Assembly: GCA_020161665.1 (NCBI GenBank)
Contig: JAIUPA010000006.1
Span: 1 to 64,000 of the forward strand
DNA from: Pseudomonadota bacterium
GTDB taxonomy: Bacteria; Pseudomonadota; Alphaproteobacteria; Rhizobiales; Rhizobiaceae
Length of the DNA: 64,000 nucleotides
Direction of reading: 5' to 3'
Part shown: positions 27,933 through 36,391 of the stretch, piece after piece
How positions within the stretch are numbered: position 1 is the stretch's first letter
Layout of the letters: the number at the start of each line of letters is the position of its first letter
Notes under the pieces: generated by a model
What the model was told of the DNA's origin: nothing
Database searches by the model: none
What the model saw: the letters and a program-made list of their open reading frames with translations, nothing else
Translations under genes and position numbers: made by a program

Positions 27933-27978
27933 CTTAAAGCGTGTCGCGATCCTTCAGATTCGCGCCAGACGCTTTAAG
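27933..27978. repeat. Palindromic repeat A
   Basis: Perfect terminal arms CTTAAAGCGT (27933-27942) and ACGCTTTAAG (27969-27978), with inner GTCGCG / CGCCAG. This AAAGCG...CGCTTT type of short element is scattered through rhizobial and brucella-like genomes. No ORF. Confidence 0.6.
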
Positions 27979-27991
27979 TCTCGATATGATC

Positions 27992-28036
27992 GCATGTCGT
28001 TATCGCAAAACCGGCTCCCACTTTTGCGCGACATGC
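27992..28036. repeat. Palindromic repeat B, abutting the suhB-like stop codon
   Basis: Arms GCATGTCG (27992-27999) and CGACATGC (28029-28036), with inner TATCGCAAAA / TTTTGCG. The element ends one base before the stop codon of the minus-strand phosphatase gene and may shape its transcript 3' end. The motif is a common dispersed repeat in Hyphomicrobiales. Confidence 0.65.
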
Positions 28037-28037
28037 T

Positions 28038-28838
28038 TTAACGCGAAGGAACCGGGCGGTTCGCCACGTCCAGAAGCGCTTTGTGGATGTGCTCGTTGCC
28101 GGCCACGACGCTGCCCTCGTCAAAAATGGCGTTGCCGCCCTTCATGTCGGAGGTGAAGCCACCGGCTTCGCGGATCAGCAGCAGGCCAGCGGCCATGTCC
28201 CAGATCTTCAGGTCCGTTTCCCAGAAGCCGTCCAGACGACCGGCAGCCACCCAGGCGAGATCTAGCGAAGCAGCACCCAGACGACGGATACCGGCAGCCT
28301 CGCCCATGACATGGCGCAGTTCGACAAGGAACTTGCCGTGCTGGCCACGGCCAAGATGCGGCACACCGCAACCAATCACCGCATCGGAAAGCACGCGGCG
28401 GGCAGCGACGCGCAGACGGCGATCATTGAGGAAGGCACCGCCGCCGCGTTCAGCTGCAAAAAGCTCGTCGGTCGCCGGGTTGAACACCACGCCCGCAACA
28501 ATCTCGCCATTGCGCTCCAGCGCGATGGACACGGCAAACTGCGGAATCCCGTGCAGGAAGTTGGTCGTGCCATCCAGCGGATCGACGATCCAGCGATGTG
28601 CACCATCGGTGCCGATGATTTCTTCCGATTCCTCACCGAGGAAACCATAGGTCGGGCGTGCCTTCAAAAGCTCGTCGCGCACGATGCGCTCGGCCTTGAT
28701 GTCAGCCTGGGAAACGAAATCGCTCGGGCCTTTCACGGACACCTGAAGGTTCTGCACTTCGCCGAAATCACGGCCCAGCGACTTGCCTGCCTTGATCGCG
28801 GCCTGAACCATCACGTTGAGAAGGGCTGAGCGAGCCAT
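28038..28838 (-). CDS. suhB: Inositol monophosphatase family protein (SuhB type)
   Basis: Lithium-sensitive phosphatase family that hydrolyses inositol monophosphates; bacterial SuhB also helps rRNA transcription complexes. From the ATG at 28838 the protein is 266 residues, the usual length. Metal-site motifs are complete: GEESEE (E69, E70), WIVDPLDGTTNF at 83-94 and IWDMAAGLLLIREAGG. The frame extends 31 residues further upstream without support. It ends against a palindromic repeat. Actual substrate is not shown by sequence. Confidence 0.93.
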   Translation of the reverse strand: MARSALLNVMVQAAIKAGKSLGRDFGEVQNLQVSVKGPSDFVSQADIKAERIVRDELLKARPTYGFLGEESEEIIGTDGAHRWIVDPLDGTTNFLHGIPQFAVSIALERNGEIVAGVVFNPATDELFAAERGGGAFLNDRRLRVAARRVLSDAVIGCGVPHLGRGQHGKFLVELRHVMGEAAGIRRLGAASLDLAWVAAGRLDGFWETDLKIWDMAAGLLLIREAGGFTSDMKGGNAIFDEGSVVAGNEHIHKALLDVANRPVPSR

Positions 28839-28993
28839 GAGAACTGTCCTTGAAAAAACCGGCAGCGCGCCGGATGATCCGGTCGGCGGAGAAAACCTGC
28901 GGCATTGATTGATCGGCGGGTTCAAGACCACAAATTGCGCCGGAATTCAAGTGGTCCCGGCCATTCGGAGCGATTTGCCCGGCTGTTATCGCC

Positions 28994-30145
28994 TCACAAA
29001 CCGGCCAGCTTGCGCAGTTCCAGTTTGGCGTCACCGGCCGCCCGCCCGCGATTGACGTAGAATTTCGCTGCGGCTTCCACCGCCTTCTTCTGGGTTTCCT
29101 CGGAAATCCCGAGATAGAAATCCTCAAGATCAGGATCATTAAGACCCGCACGGCGCGCGAGCAGATACCACTTGGCGGCTTCCACATCATCAGGACGCGT
29201 GCCGATGGCGTTGACATAAAGGAGGCCGAGCTTGCTCTGTGCCGCCACATTGCCGCGCATGGCGGCAATCTTCATCCACTGGAACCCGGCATCGAAATCC
29301 TTCTCTCCACCGATGCCCTCGATCAACCACACACCCATATCGTGCTGGGCCGTATCATGACCCGCAAAGGCGGCGCGCATCAGATAGTCGCGGGCCTTGG
29401 CCTTCTTCTCCGGCGGCAGGCTTTCAAGGCCGACATAGATCTGCGCCACGGCATATTGCGCGTCAGCAAGTCCCTTGTCGGCGGCTTTTTCGTAAAACGG
29501 CAGCGCGGCCGCCAGTCCCTCATCGCCAGCCGTATCCTCGGCCAGCATCTGCGCCCAGTTGAACTCGGCCAGCGTGTTTCCCGACTCTGCTGCCCGGCGC
29601 ATATAGTCTTCGGCCTGCTTGCGGTCGGCCTTCACCAGATCGCCCGCCAGAAGCATCAGGGAATATTTGAACATGGCAATCGGATCGCCCGACTTGGCCG
29701 CCTCGCCATACCAGAAGGTGGCGTCCTTCATGCTGCGGCGAACGCCCTGCCCTTGCGAAAACATTTCCGCGACCAGCGTTTGCGCAACGCCATCGCCTTT
29801 TTCGGCACGCTTCAGCGCCAGATTGAAGGCCGTGGCATAAAGGCCGCGCTGATAGGCGCCATAGGCTTCATCAACGACACCGCTATAGGGCTTTTCCGCC
29901 GGCAGCGGCGGCAGGTCAGCGCCCATACGGTCATAAAGCTTCACGCCGTAAGCCGGTTCAGCCGTATCGAGACCATTTCCCGGACCGGGATCGCCCCCCG
30001 TCACACGACTGCTTTTGACCGGCGTCGCATTACGCGACGACGCGGTCTGCCCGTCCTGAGCCCGAACACCGGAGGCTCCGAGGCAGCAAAGGAACAGCGC
30101 GGCAGCGCCGGAAAGCAGGGAAACGAAGTGGGTCGATCGGCTCAT
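28994..30145 (-). CDS. Sel1-repeat periplasmic protein
   Basis: Secreted protein of 383 residues. The signal peptide spans about 1-30 (hydrophobic FVSLLSGAAALFLCCLG, cleavage after VRA). A Pro/Gly-rich linker leads to about six Sel1-like (TPR-like) repeats of roughly 36 residues, for example GVAQTLVAEMFSQGQGV, DPIAMFKYSLMLLAGDLV and NVAAQSKLGLLYVNAIG. Such repeats mediate protein contacts. The ATG at 30145 begins 9 bases after the thiE-like stop; an in-frame TTG overlaps that stop. Probably an operon with the thiE-like gene. Partner unknown. Confidence 0.88.
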   Translation of the reverse strand: MSRSTHFVSLLSGAAALFLCCLGASGVRAQDGQTASSRNATPVKSSRVTGGDPGPGNGLDTAEPAYGVKLYDRMGADLPPLPAEKPYSGVVDEAYGAYQRGLYATAFNLALKRAEKGDGVAQTLVAEMFSQGQGVRRSMKDATFWYGEAAKSGDPIAMFKYSLMLLAGDLVKADRKQAEDYMRRAAESGNTLAEFNWAQMLAEDTAGDEGLAAALPFYEKAADKGLADAQYAVAQIYVGLESLPPEKKAKARDYLMRAAFAGHDTAQHDMGVWLIEGIGGEKDFDAGFQWMKIAAMRGNVAAQSKLGLLYVNAIGTRPDDVEAAKWYLLARRAGLNDPDLEDFYLGISEETQKKAVEAAAKFYVNRGRAAGDAKLELRKLAGL

Positions 30146-30153
30146 GCCCACTT

Positions 30154-30816
30154 TCAATCCTCAAACCGTGGCGCTTTTTCGTCAAGAAGCGCATTCACGG
30201 CAGAAACAGCAGCGGCGGCACCGGCGGGATGTTCAAAGACGGCGCGCGAAAGGGCGGCAAATTCTGCGCCGGTTTCGGCAATCGCCAGCACGGAATCGGC
30301 ATCCGTTCCCCCCATGACAATGCAGGGAATTTCCACCATTTCGGCCCACCATTCGGCAAGCGCCAGATTTTTGGGGTGCGGCTCCGGCTTGATGTCACCG
30401 GCAAGCTTGCCAAAGAAGAGATAGTCCGGGTTGGCGTCGCCCATCTCAAGGGCTGAATGGCGCTCGGTAGCATTACCGCCGCCGACGATCAGCTTCGGCG
30501 CAAACTGCTCGACCGCTTCGGCCAAGGCCGCTGCGTTCCCGATAATGTGAATACCATCGGCCTTTTCCCGGCCTGCCACGCGGCTGTCGCCGCACACCAG
30601 AGCCGCGGCACCGGCCGCCTGAACGAGCGGCACAACCTCGGCGGCAAACTTCTGGAAGCTTGCATCGTCAAGGCCATATTGCGGGATGATGACGGAAGCC
30701 ACATCCCCACCCTGCATCGCATCGGCCAGCATCTTGACGCGCTCCTCGCCGCCATCGGGCAGGACGAGAACGAGACGGCAGCGGCTTTCGGGTCCGGTAG
30801 AAGCGGGGGATGTCAT
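30154..30816 (-). CDS. ThiE/TenI-like protein, activity uncertain
   Basis: A 220-residue TIM-barrel protein of the thiamine-phosphate synthase superfamily. It keeps ADGIHIIGN, DYLFFGKL and CIVMGGTDADSV, which align with the ThiE phosphate-binding strands. The LRxK pyrimidine-site motif and the usual HLGQ are not visible, so it may not make thiamine phosphate. The ATG at 30816 follows GAGG. In relatives this gene follows pgk-fba, which is why it is often annotated as thiE; there are no other thiamine genes here. Confidence 0.72.
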   Translation of the reverse strand: MTSPASTGPESRCRLVLVLPDGGEERVKMLADAMQGGDVASVIIPQYGLDDASFQKFAAEVVPLVQAAGAAALVCGDSRVAGREKADGIHIIGNAAALAEAVEQFAPKLIVGGGNATERHSALEMGDANPDYLFFGKLAGDIKPEPHPKNLALAEWWAEMVEIPCIVMGGTDADSVLAIAETGAEFAALSRAVFEHPAGAAAAVSAVNALLDEKAPRFED

Positions 30817-30886
30817 GAATGCCTCGGGCAAAGTTCAAATGGGCGGGAAAACCCCGGATAACCTGCTTCCTTAAGGCATATGCCAC

Positions 30887-30958
30887 AAAAAACAAGGCCG
30901 CCGCCTCTTCGGGACCCTCCGGTTCCTCCCTCCGGAAAGTGCCTGCCGGGCGGCGGCC
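30887..30958 (-). terminator. Long-stem terminator of the minus-strand DUF465 gene
   Basis: Minus strand: GGCCGCCGCC (30949-30958 complement) pairs with GGCGGCGGCC (30896-30905 complement) and is followed by TTGTTTTTTG. The 43-base inner part folds further and, on the minus strand, holds GGAGGGAGGAACCGGAGGG, rich in ribosome-site-like motifs. Confidence 0.65.
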
Positions 30959-30977
30959 AACATGCGGTCAAATGGTA

Positions 30978-31157
30978 TCAGTGTCGGGTTTCGTCCGCCT
31001 TCAGGCGTTCCATTTCATCCTTGATGCGCAGCTTCTGCCGCTTGAGTTCTCTGATCTGACGATCGGTGGAAGAGGGGGAGGTAAGAGCAGAGCGCAGTTC
31101 CTCCTCAAGGGCACCATGCTTCTTTTCAAGCGAATCGATATGAGCCTGAATGGTCAT
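30978..31157 (-). CDS. DUF465 (YdcH-like) protein
   Basis: A 59-residue protein encoded on the minus strand: MTIQAHIDSLEKKHGALEEE, then LRSALTSPSSTDRQIRELKR and a C-terminal helix with KLRIKDEMERLKADETRH. It matches the small DUF465/YdcH family, short helical hairpins of unknown function. The ATG has GGAAGGA nine bases upstream. A second DUF465 gene diverges from it 315 bases away. Confidence 0.88.
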   Translation of the reverse strand: MTIQAHIDSLEKKHGALEEELRSALTSPSSTDRQIRELKRQKLRIKDEMERLKADETRH

Positions 31158-31472
31158 GTTGACACGTCCTTCCTTCGTGTTCCCGTCCCGACTATCCCTT
31201 CGCCGGGACCTCAGGTTTACAACAAGAGTGTGACATGATCCGAACGGCTTGTCGAAGGTGAAATCTTGTCGCGGGCGTGGTATTTTCGCGGCAGGGGAAA
31301 CTTCCCGTTAACGTCAATTGATGGTAGAGGCTTGCCCATGCGGGCCGCGCGGCCGGAATGGCTTGCTTTTCCTTGCGCGCGCTCCGAAATGGGAAAAGAT
31401 CAGGGGCACCCGGCAAGACCTGCACCGCTATGGCGCAGGATATTCGCGCATCCGGGCAATGGGGAACACGAT
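31158..31472. other. Intergenic region between two divergent DUF465 genes (315 bases)
   Basis: Should contain promoters for both DUF465 genes and, on the plus strand, for purEK. No convincing RNA, repeat or operator is visible. Open frames crossing it have no family signature. Confidence 0.4.
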
Positions 31473-31676
31473 ATGGCAGATCAGGAACAGGCTGAGATCC
31501 GGTTGCGTTTGGCGCGCCTGCGTCAGGAGCATGAGGACTATGATGCCGCCATCAACGCCATGATCCAGACCGGCTGCGATGCACTTCGCATCCAGCGCAT
31601 GAAAAAGAAGAAGCTGGCCATCAAGGATTCCATGAGCCAGATCGAAGACCAGATCATTCCCGACATCATCGCCTGA
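31473..31676 (+). CDS. DUF465 (YdcH-like) protein, second copy
   Basis: A 67-residue protein starting at the ATG at 31473 with GGGGA nine bases upstream: [20 protein letters not shown], then [20 protein letters not shown] and the conserved C-terminal [21 protein letters not shown] longer frame from 31266 has no support. It lies 16 bases before purE, so it is probably transcribed with purEK. Family function unknown. Confidence 0.88.
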   Translation: MADQEQAEIRLRLARLRQEHEDYDAAINAMIQTGCDALRIQRMKKKKLAIKDSMSQIEDQIIPDIIA

Positions 31677-31692
31677 ACCCGCGGAGCCTGAC

Positions 31693-32193
31693 ATGAGCGT
31701 TTCATCGCCGCCCGTAGCCATCATCATGGGCAGCCAGTCCGACTGGGAAACCATGAAGAATGCCGCCGACACGCTGGACGCGCTGGGTGTCGATTATGAA
31801 GCCCGCATCATTTCCGCGCACCGCACGCCGGAGCGCATGGTGGAATTTGCCAAGGGCGCGCGTGAAGAAGGCTTCAAGGTCATCATCGCCGGTGCGGGCG
31901 GGGCTGCCCACCTGCCGGGCATGACTGCCGCACTCACCCCCCTGCCCGTTTTCGGCGTTCCGGTCCAGTCAAAGGCCTTGTCTGGTCAAGACAGCCTGTT
32001 GTCGATTGTCCAGATGCCGGCGGGTATTCCGGTCGGCACGCTGGCCATCGGCAAGGCCGGTGCGGTCAATGCCGCCCTTCTCGCCGCCGCCGTGCTCGCC
32101 ATCTATGACGACGAACTGGCCGATCGCCTTGATGAATGGCGTCGCCGCCAGACGGCTGCCGTTGCCGATTACCCCTTGGACGAAACACCATGA
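31693..32193 (+). CDS. purE: N5-carboxyaminoimidazole ribonucleotide mutase PurE
   Basis: Class I PurE converts N5-CAIR to CAIR in purine synthesis. The 166-residue protein has the N-terminal [17 protein letters not shown], the histidine in SAHRTPERM, the [16 protein letters not shown] segment and the [15 protein letters not shown] loop. Its stop overlaps the purK start by four bases (ATGA), so the pair is translationally coupled. Confidence 0.97.
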   Translation: MSVSSPPVAIIMGSQSDWETMKNAADTLDALGVDYEARIISAHRTPERMVEFAKGAREEGFKVIIAGAGGAAHLPGMTAALTPLPVFGVPVQSKALSGQDSLLSIVQMPAGIPVGTLAIGKAGAVNAALLAAAVLAIYDDELADRLDEWRRRQTAAVADYPLDETP

Positions 32194-33263
32194 CCTTTCA
32201 AAGCCTTATGCCCGGAGCCACCGTCGGCATCATCGGCGGCGGCCAGCTTGGCCGTATGCTGGCCATGGCAGCCGCCCGCCTCGGATACCGCACGATTGTG
32301 CTGGAACCGCAGGCCGATTGCCCGGCAGCACAGGTTGCCAACAGCCAGATCGTCGCGCCCTATGACAGCCCGCTGGCGCTCGCCGAACTCGCAAACCTCT
32401 GCGACGTGGTGACCTACGAATTTGAAAACGTGCCCGTTGAAGCAGCCCTAATGCTGGCGAACAACGTCACCGTCTTCCCGCCTGCAAAGGCACTGGAAGT
32501 GGCGCAGGACCGCCTGAGCGAAAAGACGTTCCTCAACGCCGCAGGCATCGGCACCGCCGATTTCCGTGCCGTCGACAGCCAGTCTGATCTGGAAGCCGCC
32601 CTTTCCGCATTTGGTGGACGCGGCGTGCTGAAAACCCGCCGTCTGGGTTATGACGGCAAGGGTCAGCGCGTTTATAAAGGACCTGAAGACAGCCCGGCAG
32701 GTGGCTTTGAGGCGCTGGGCGGCGTGCCGCTCATTCTGGAAAGCTTCGTGGCCTTCGAGCGCGAGATTTCGGTCATCGCTGCCCGCGGCACCGATGGCAG
32801 CATTGCCTGCTATGATCCGGCGGAAAACGTTCACCTGAACGGCATTCTCCACACCTCGACGCTTCCTGCCACGATTGGCGCGGAAACGGTGAAGGCCGCC
32901 TTCAGCGCCGCCGCCAAGCTTCTGGAGGCGCTCGATTATGTCGGCGTCATCGGCATCGAGTTCTTCGCGCTCCCCGATGGATCGCTCATTGCCAATGAAA
33001 TTGCTCCGCGCGTCCACAATTCCGGCCACTGGACGGAAGCCGCCTGCGTGGTCTCACAGTTCGAGCAGCATATCCGCGCCGTGTGCGGCCTGCCGCTGGG
33101 CGATCCGGCGCGCCATAGCGACTGCGTGATGACCAATCTCATCGGCCACGATATGGACGACCTGCCGCGTTGGTTGGCGCAAAAGAACACGCTGGTGCAT
33201 CTCTATGGCAAGGCTGAAGCACGCCCGGGCCGCAAGATGGGCCATGTAACAAGCCTGAAATGA
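32190..33263 (+). CDS. purK: 5-(carboxyamino)imidazole ribonucleotide synthase PurK
   Basis: ATP-grasp enzyme that makes N5-CAIR from AIR, bicarbonate and ATP. From the ATG at 32190 it is 357 residues with [29 protein letters not shown], the ATP-grasp segments [13 protein letters not shown] and [14 protein letters not shown], and [14 protein letters not shown]. An upstream in-frame start lies inside purE and is rejected. Coupled to purE. Confidence 0.97.
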   Translation: MTFQSLMPGATVGIIGGGQLGRMLAMAAARLGYRTIVLEPQADCPAAQVANSQIVAPYDSPLALAELANLCDVVTYEFENVPVEAALMLANNVTVFPPAKALEVAQDRLSEKTFLNAAGIGTADFRAVDSQSDLEAALSAFGGRGVLKTRRLGYDGKGQRVYKGPEDSPAGGFEALGGVPLILESFVAFEREISVIAARGTDGSIACYDPAENVHLNGILHTSTLPATIGAETVKAAFSAAAKLLEALDYVGVIGIEFFALPDGSLIANEIAPRVHNSGHWTEAACVVSQFEQHIRAVCGLPLGDPARHSDCVMTNLIGHDMDDLPRWLAQKNTLVHLYGKAEARPGRKMGHVTSLK

Positions 33264-33284
33264 CAGGAAATGTGGCGGGAGCGG

Positions 33285-33313
33285 TTGACACGCAAGGATC
33301 GACCCTGTATCCC
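33285..33313 (+). promoter_or_regulatory. Probable rpmJ promoter
   Basis: TTGACA (33285-33290), 17-base spacer, TATCCC (33308-33313), about 93 bases upstream of rpmJ. Confidence 0.45.
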
Positions 33314-33368
33314 CCTCCCAACCTGAAAAGTGCCCTCAAGGGCGCGTTTTCGATTGTTTAAGTCAAGA

Positions 33369-33382
33369 GGGGCTAAAGCCCC
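33369..33382 (+). promoter_or_regulatory. Hairpin in the rpmJ leader
   Basis: GGGGCT / AGCCCC with a 2-base loop, 23 bases before the rpmJ ATG. It may be a leader control element; no known ribosomal leader family is recognised. Confidence 0.3.
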
Positions 33383-33405
33383 CCAAGCCTTTGCGGACCG
33401 ATAAA

Positions 33406-33531
33406 ATGAAGATCAAGAACTCGCTCAAAGCCCTCAAGGCCCGTCACCGCGAAAACCGTCTGGTTCGCCGCAAGGGCCGCGTATACATCATCAACAAGCT
33501 GAACCCGCGCTTCAAGGCCCGTCAGGGCTGA
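33406..33531 (+). CDS. rpmJ: Ribosomal protein L36 (41-residue, zinc-free form)
   Basis: 50S ribosomal protein L36, 41 residues: [20 protein letters not shown], then [20 protein letters not shown] and a final G. It has no cysteine, so it is the zinc-independent (ykgO-like) form. It is transcribed alone from a promoter upstream and is followed by a strong terminator hairpin, inside which the next gene begins. Confidence 0.95.
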   Translation: MKIKNSLKALKARHRENRLVRRKGRVYIINKLNPRFKARQG

Positions 33532-33597
33532 TTGCCGGAAGGCTTGTTCGCTCCGCTCCCTTTCATGGTGAGTAGTGCGAAATAATGATTGGATCAT

Positions 33598-33634
33598 AGC
33601 GCATGGCGGGATAAATTCCCGCCATGCGCTTTTT
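33598..33634 (+). terminator. Strong intrinsic terminator of rpmJ, overlapping the next start codon
   Basis: AGCGCATGGCGGGA (33598-33611) pairs perfectly with TCCCGCCATGCGCT (33617-33630), loop TAAAT, followed by TTTT. The ATG of the downstream TPR gene (33624-33626) is within the 3' arm. Confidence 0.85.
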
Positions 33635-34256
33635 CCGTTCCAGCCTCATAATCGTCGCCCTCGCCTTGGCCTGCCCCGTGGCCGCCATTGCCGAAGAGCC
33701 GTTGATCACGCCGGCAAGCCCCGAGGCCAAGCCTGCTGAAACATGGCCCGCCCCTTTGAAGGACGAACCGAGTCGCGAAGAGAGAATCGATTCCCTCTTC
33801 ACCGAGCTGAAACGCGAACGAAGCGCCGATGGGGCCAATGCCATCGCCCAGCGCCTGTGGCGGGAACTGAATGATTCCGGCAGCCCCACGGTCAACCTGC
33901 TGATGAAATGGGCCGATGACGCCACGAAGGACAAGCGCAACGCCGCCGCCTTCGACTTCCTTGATCAGGCCGCCGTGCTCGAGCCGGACTTCGCGGGCGT
34001 CTGGAATCGCCGCGCTTTGCTGAACCACGCCCTTGGCAACGACAAGAAGGCCATGAGCGACCTTAACCGCGTTCTGGAGCGCGAACCCCGCCATCTGATC
34101 GCGCTCGCCGCCCTTGCTGCGATTCTCGAAGAATCAGGCGACAGCCAGGGCGCGCTCACCGCCTGGCAGCGCTATCTCGACTTCTACCCGGCTGACCGTG
34201 ACGCCCAGAACAAGGTGACGACGCTCTCCGAAAAGATCGCCGGCAGCCGCGCCTGA
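33624..34256 (+). CDS. Periplasmic TPR-repeat protein
   Basis: A 210-residue exported protein. Residues 1-23 (MRFFRSSLIIVALALACPVA, then AIA) form a clear signal peptide, so the start at 33624 is well supported although it lies inside the rpmJ terminator hairpin and has no ribosome site. The mature part has three to four TPR-like helical pairs: DFLDQAAVLEPDFAGVWNRR, LLNHALGNDKKAMSDLNRVL and LAAILEESGDSQGALTAWQR. Partner and role unknown. It converges on pyk. Confidence 0.85.
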   Translation: MRFFRSSLIIVALALACPVAAIAEEPLITPASPEAKPAETWPAPLKDEPSREERIDSLFTELKRERSADGANAIAQRLWRELNDSGSPTVNLLMKWADDATKDKRNAAAFDFLDQAAVLEPDFAGVWNRRALLNHALGNDKKAMSDLNRVLEREPRHLIALAALAAILEESGDSQGALTAWQRYLDFYPADRDAQNKVTTLSEKIAGSRA

Positions 34257-34272
34257 TGTCTCTTCTCCCAAG

Positions 34273-34303
34273 CAAAAAGGGCCGGTGTTTCCACCAGCCC
34301 TTT
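34273..34303 (-). terminator. Intrinsic terminator of pyk
   Basis: Minus strand AAAGGGCTGGTG / CACCGGCCCTTT with loop GAAA, followed by a T-run. Confidence 0.75.
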
Positions 34304-34323
34304 GATCCATATGTGACCCCGCC

Positions 34324-35763
34324 TCAGATGCCCGACAGACCGTCCGAGCCGATATAGGCGATGCGCAGTAGGTTCGTGGAACCCGGTGTGCCGAGCGGCA
34401 CGCCAGCGGCGATGATGATACGATCACCCGGCTTGCCGAACCCTTCAGACGCCACCACGCGACAGGCGCGGTTCACAATGTCTTCAAGGTCGGTCGCATC
34501 GCTCGAAACCACGCAATGCAGCCCCCAGACAACCGAAAGACGGCGCGCCGTCTGCAGGATCGGCGAAAGGGCGAGGATCGGCACCTGCGGACGTTCACGC
34601 GCAGCACGAAGGCCGGTCGTGCCGGTGGCCGTGTAGCAGACGATGCAGGTGAGCTTCAGCGTTTCGGCAATCTGGCGGGCTGCCAGCGAGATGGCGTCGG
34701 CGCCGGTGGCTTCCGGTTGGGCGCGCTGGGCGTAGATGATGCCCGGATAATGCGGCTCGCGTTCCACCGTGGTGGCAATGGAGGCCATCGTCGCTACAGC
34801 CTCGACCGGATAGGCACCCGAGGCCGATTCAGCGGACAGCATGACGGCATCTGCGCCTTCGAACACGGCGGTCGCCACGTCGGAGACTTCGGCACGCGTC
34901 GGCACCGGGGCAGAAATCATCGATTCCAGCATCTGGGTCGCAACAACCACCGGCTTGCCCGCCTTGCGGCAGGCACGGATAAGCTGCTTCTGCAGGCCCG
35001 GCACGGTTTCCAGCGGCATTTCCACGCCAAGGTCGCCACGCGCCACCATGAGTGCGTCGGAAAGCTCGATGATTTCCTCGATGCGCTCGATGGCCTGCGG
35101 CTTCTCGATCTTCGACATCAGGCCAACGCGGCCACGGGCCACCTTGCGCACTTCGGCAAGGTCTTCCGGACGCTGGATGAAGGAAAGCGCCACCCAGTCC
35201 ACTTCGCCCGTTTCGAGAACGGCGTCGAGGTCGGCATGGTCCTTCGGCGTCAGCGCGCCCACCGGCAGCAGCGTATCCGGCAGGCTCACGCCCTTGCGGT
35301 CGGAAATGCGCGTGCCCGAGACAACCGTGCAGACGATGCTCTTGCCGTCGCACTTTTCAGCGCGCAGGCTCAGCTTGCCGTCATCGATCAGCAGACGATG
35401 GCCGGGACGAACGGCGGTCAGAATTTCCGGATGCGGCAGGAAAACGCGGTTTGCATCACCCGGCTCTTCATTGTCATCCAGCGTAAAGGTCTGGCCGGGC
35501 ACGAGATCCACCTTGCCTTCGGCAAACTTGCCGACGCGCAGCTTCGGACCCTGAAGGTCGGCCAGAATACCGATCGGGCGACCGCAACGCGCTTCCACCG
35601 AGCGGATACGCTGAATGAGCGTGCGCATCACATCGTGGCTGGCATGGCTCATATTGATGCGGAAGAGGTCGGCCCCCGCTTCGTGCAGTTTCTGGATCAT
35701 ATCCTCTTCGGCCGAAGCCGGGCCAAGCGTGGCGAGGATTTTGACTTTACGATTCCGCTTCAT
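34324..35763 (-). CDS. pyk: Pyruvate kinase
   Basis: Converts phosphoenolpyruvate and ADP to pyruvate and ATP. The 479-residue protein has KILATLGPASAEEDMIQKL, FRINMSHAS, ILADLQGPKLRVG, the signature MSKIEKPQAIERIEEII with the catalytic lysine, MVARGDLGVEMPLE and VATQMLESMI. Its ATG shares one base with the DUF1036 stop (TGATG), so the genes are coupled. Ends at its own terminator. Confidence 0.97.
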   Translation of the reverse strand: MKRNRKVKILATLGPASAEEDMIQKLHEAGADLFRINMSHASHDVMRTLIQRIRSVEARCGRPIGILADLQGPKLRVGKFAEGKVDLVPGQTFTLDDNEEPGDANRVFLPHPEILTAVRPGHRLLIDDGKLSLRAEKCDGKSIVCTVVSGTRISDRKGVSLPDTLLPVGALTPKDHADLDAVLETGEVDWVALSFIQRPEDLAEVRKVARGRVGLMSKIEKPQAIERIEEIIELSDALMVARGDLGVEMPLETVPGLQKQLIRACRKAGKPVVVATQMLESMISAPVPTRAEVSDVATAVFEGADAVMLSAESASGAYPVEAVATMASIATTVEREPHYPGIIYAQRAQPEATGADAISLAARQIAETLKLTCIVCYTATGTTGLRAARERPQVPILALSPILQTARRLSVVWGLHCVVSSDATDLEDIVNRACRVVASEGFGKPGDRIIIAAGVPLGTPGSTNLLRIAYIGSDGLSGI

Positions 35764-36260
35764 CAGTTCTGGCCTTCCTGCGCGCCGGGCGTATCCGAAA
35801 GCTGGACCATCCAGCTTCCCTGCCGCCCGGTGTCATATTCCTTGAAACCCATGCGCTGATACCCGCGTGCGAAGCAGTCTTCGACGCCGGTAATCTTGAA
35901 CTCGTTTTCAGCCACGCACATGTTCACGTCACCCGTCCACCGGCCGCCGCGTGCGGCGTCTTCGGCGTAGAGGTAGTAGTAGCGCGACTTCAACTCACCT
36001 TCGATCAGCGTGGCGCAGGTCGAGGCAGGCACCTGCCACCAGCCTTCGCTGATCCAGCCTTTGTCGGATCGGTAGCCAATGGCCACGCCGACAAGGTTCT
36101 GCGTACCATTGCACACGCGAAAATCAGCGCGCGCCTCATTGGCAAACAGGAAAGAGGAAAGGCCAAGGCCCGCAAACGCCGCAGCACTGAGAAGGCGCGA
36201 GATTTTGCCCGTCAGCGACGGAGACTGTTTTTTCGGCACTGTACGCACCACGACTCCCAT
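35763..36260 (-). CDS. DUF1036 protein with signal peptide
   Basis: A 165-residue protein of the DUF1036 family, usually encoded with pyk in Hyphomicrobiales. From the ATG at 36260 it has a basic N-terminus, a hydrophobic segment LLSAAAFAGLGLSSFLFA (cleavage after ARA) and the DUF1036 domain FRVCNGTQNLVGVAIGY, EGWWQVPASTCATLIEG and YYYLYAEDA. Four conserved cysteines suggest disulfides in the periplasm. Later in-frame GTG codons could also be starts. Function unknown. Confidence 0.85.
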   Translation of the reverse strand: MGVVVRTVPKKQSPSLTGKISRLLSAAAFAGLGLSSFLFANEARADFRVCNGTQNLVGVAIGYRSDKGWISEGWWQVPASTCATLIEGELKSRYYYLYAEDAARGGRWTGDVNMCVAENEFKITGVEDCFARGYQRMGFKEYDTGRQGSWMVQLSDTPGAQEGQN

Positions 36261-36391
36261 TCTCGAATACCTTATCTTTCTTGCGCGCCGCTTCACGATT
36301 GTCAACGCAAGCGAGGTTGGGGGTGAAAGCGCCTTGCACCCTGCACCCGCCCGTGCCATCAAATTGGCGCCCGCCAATGGAGACCCTTTTA

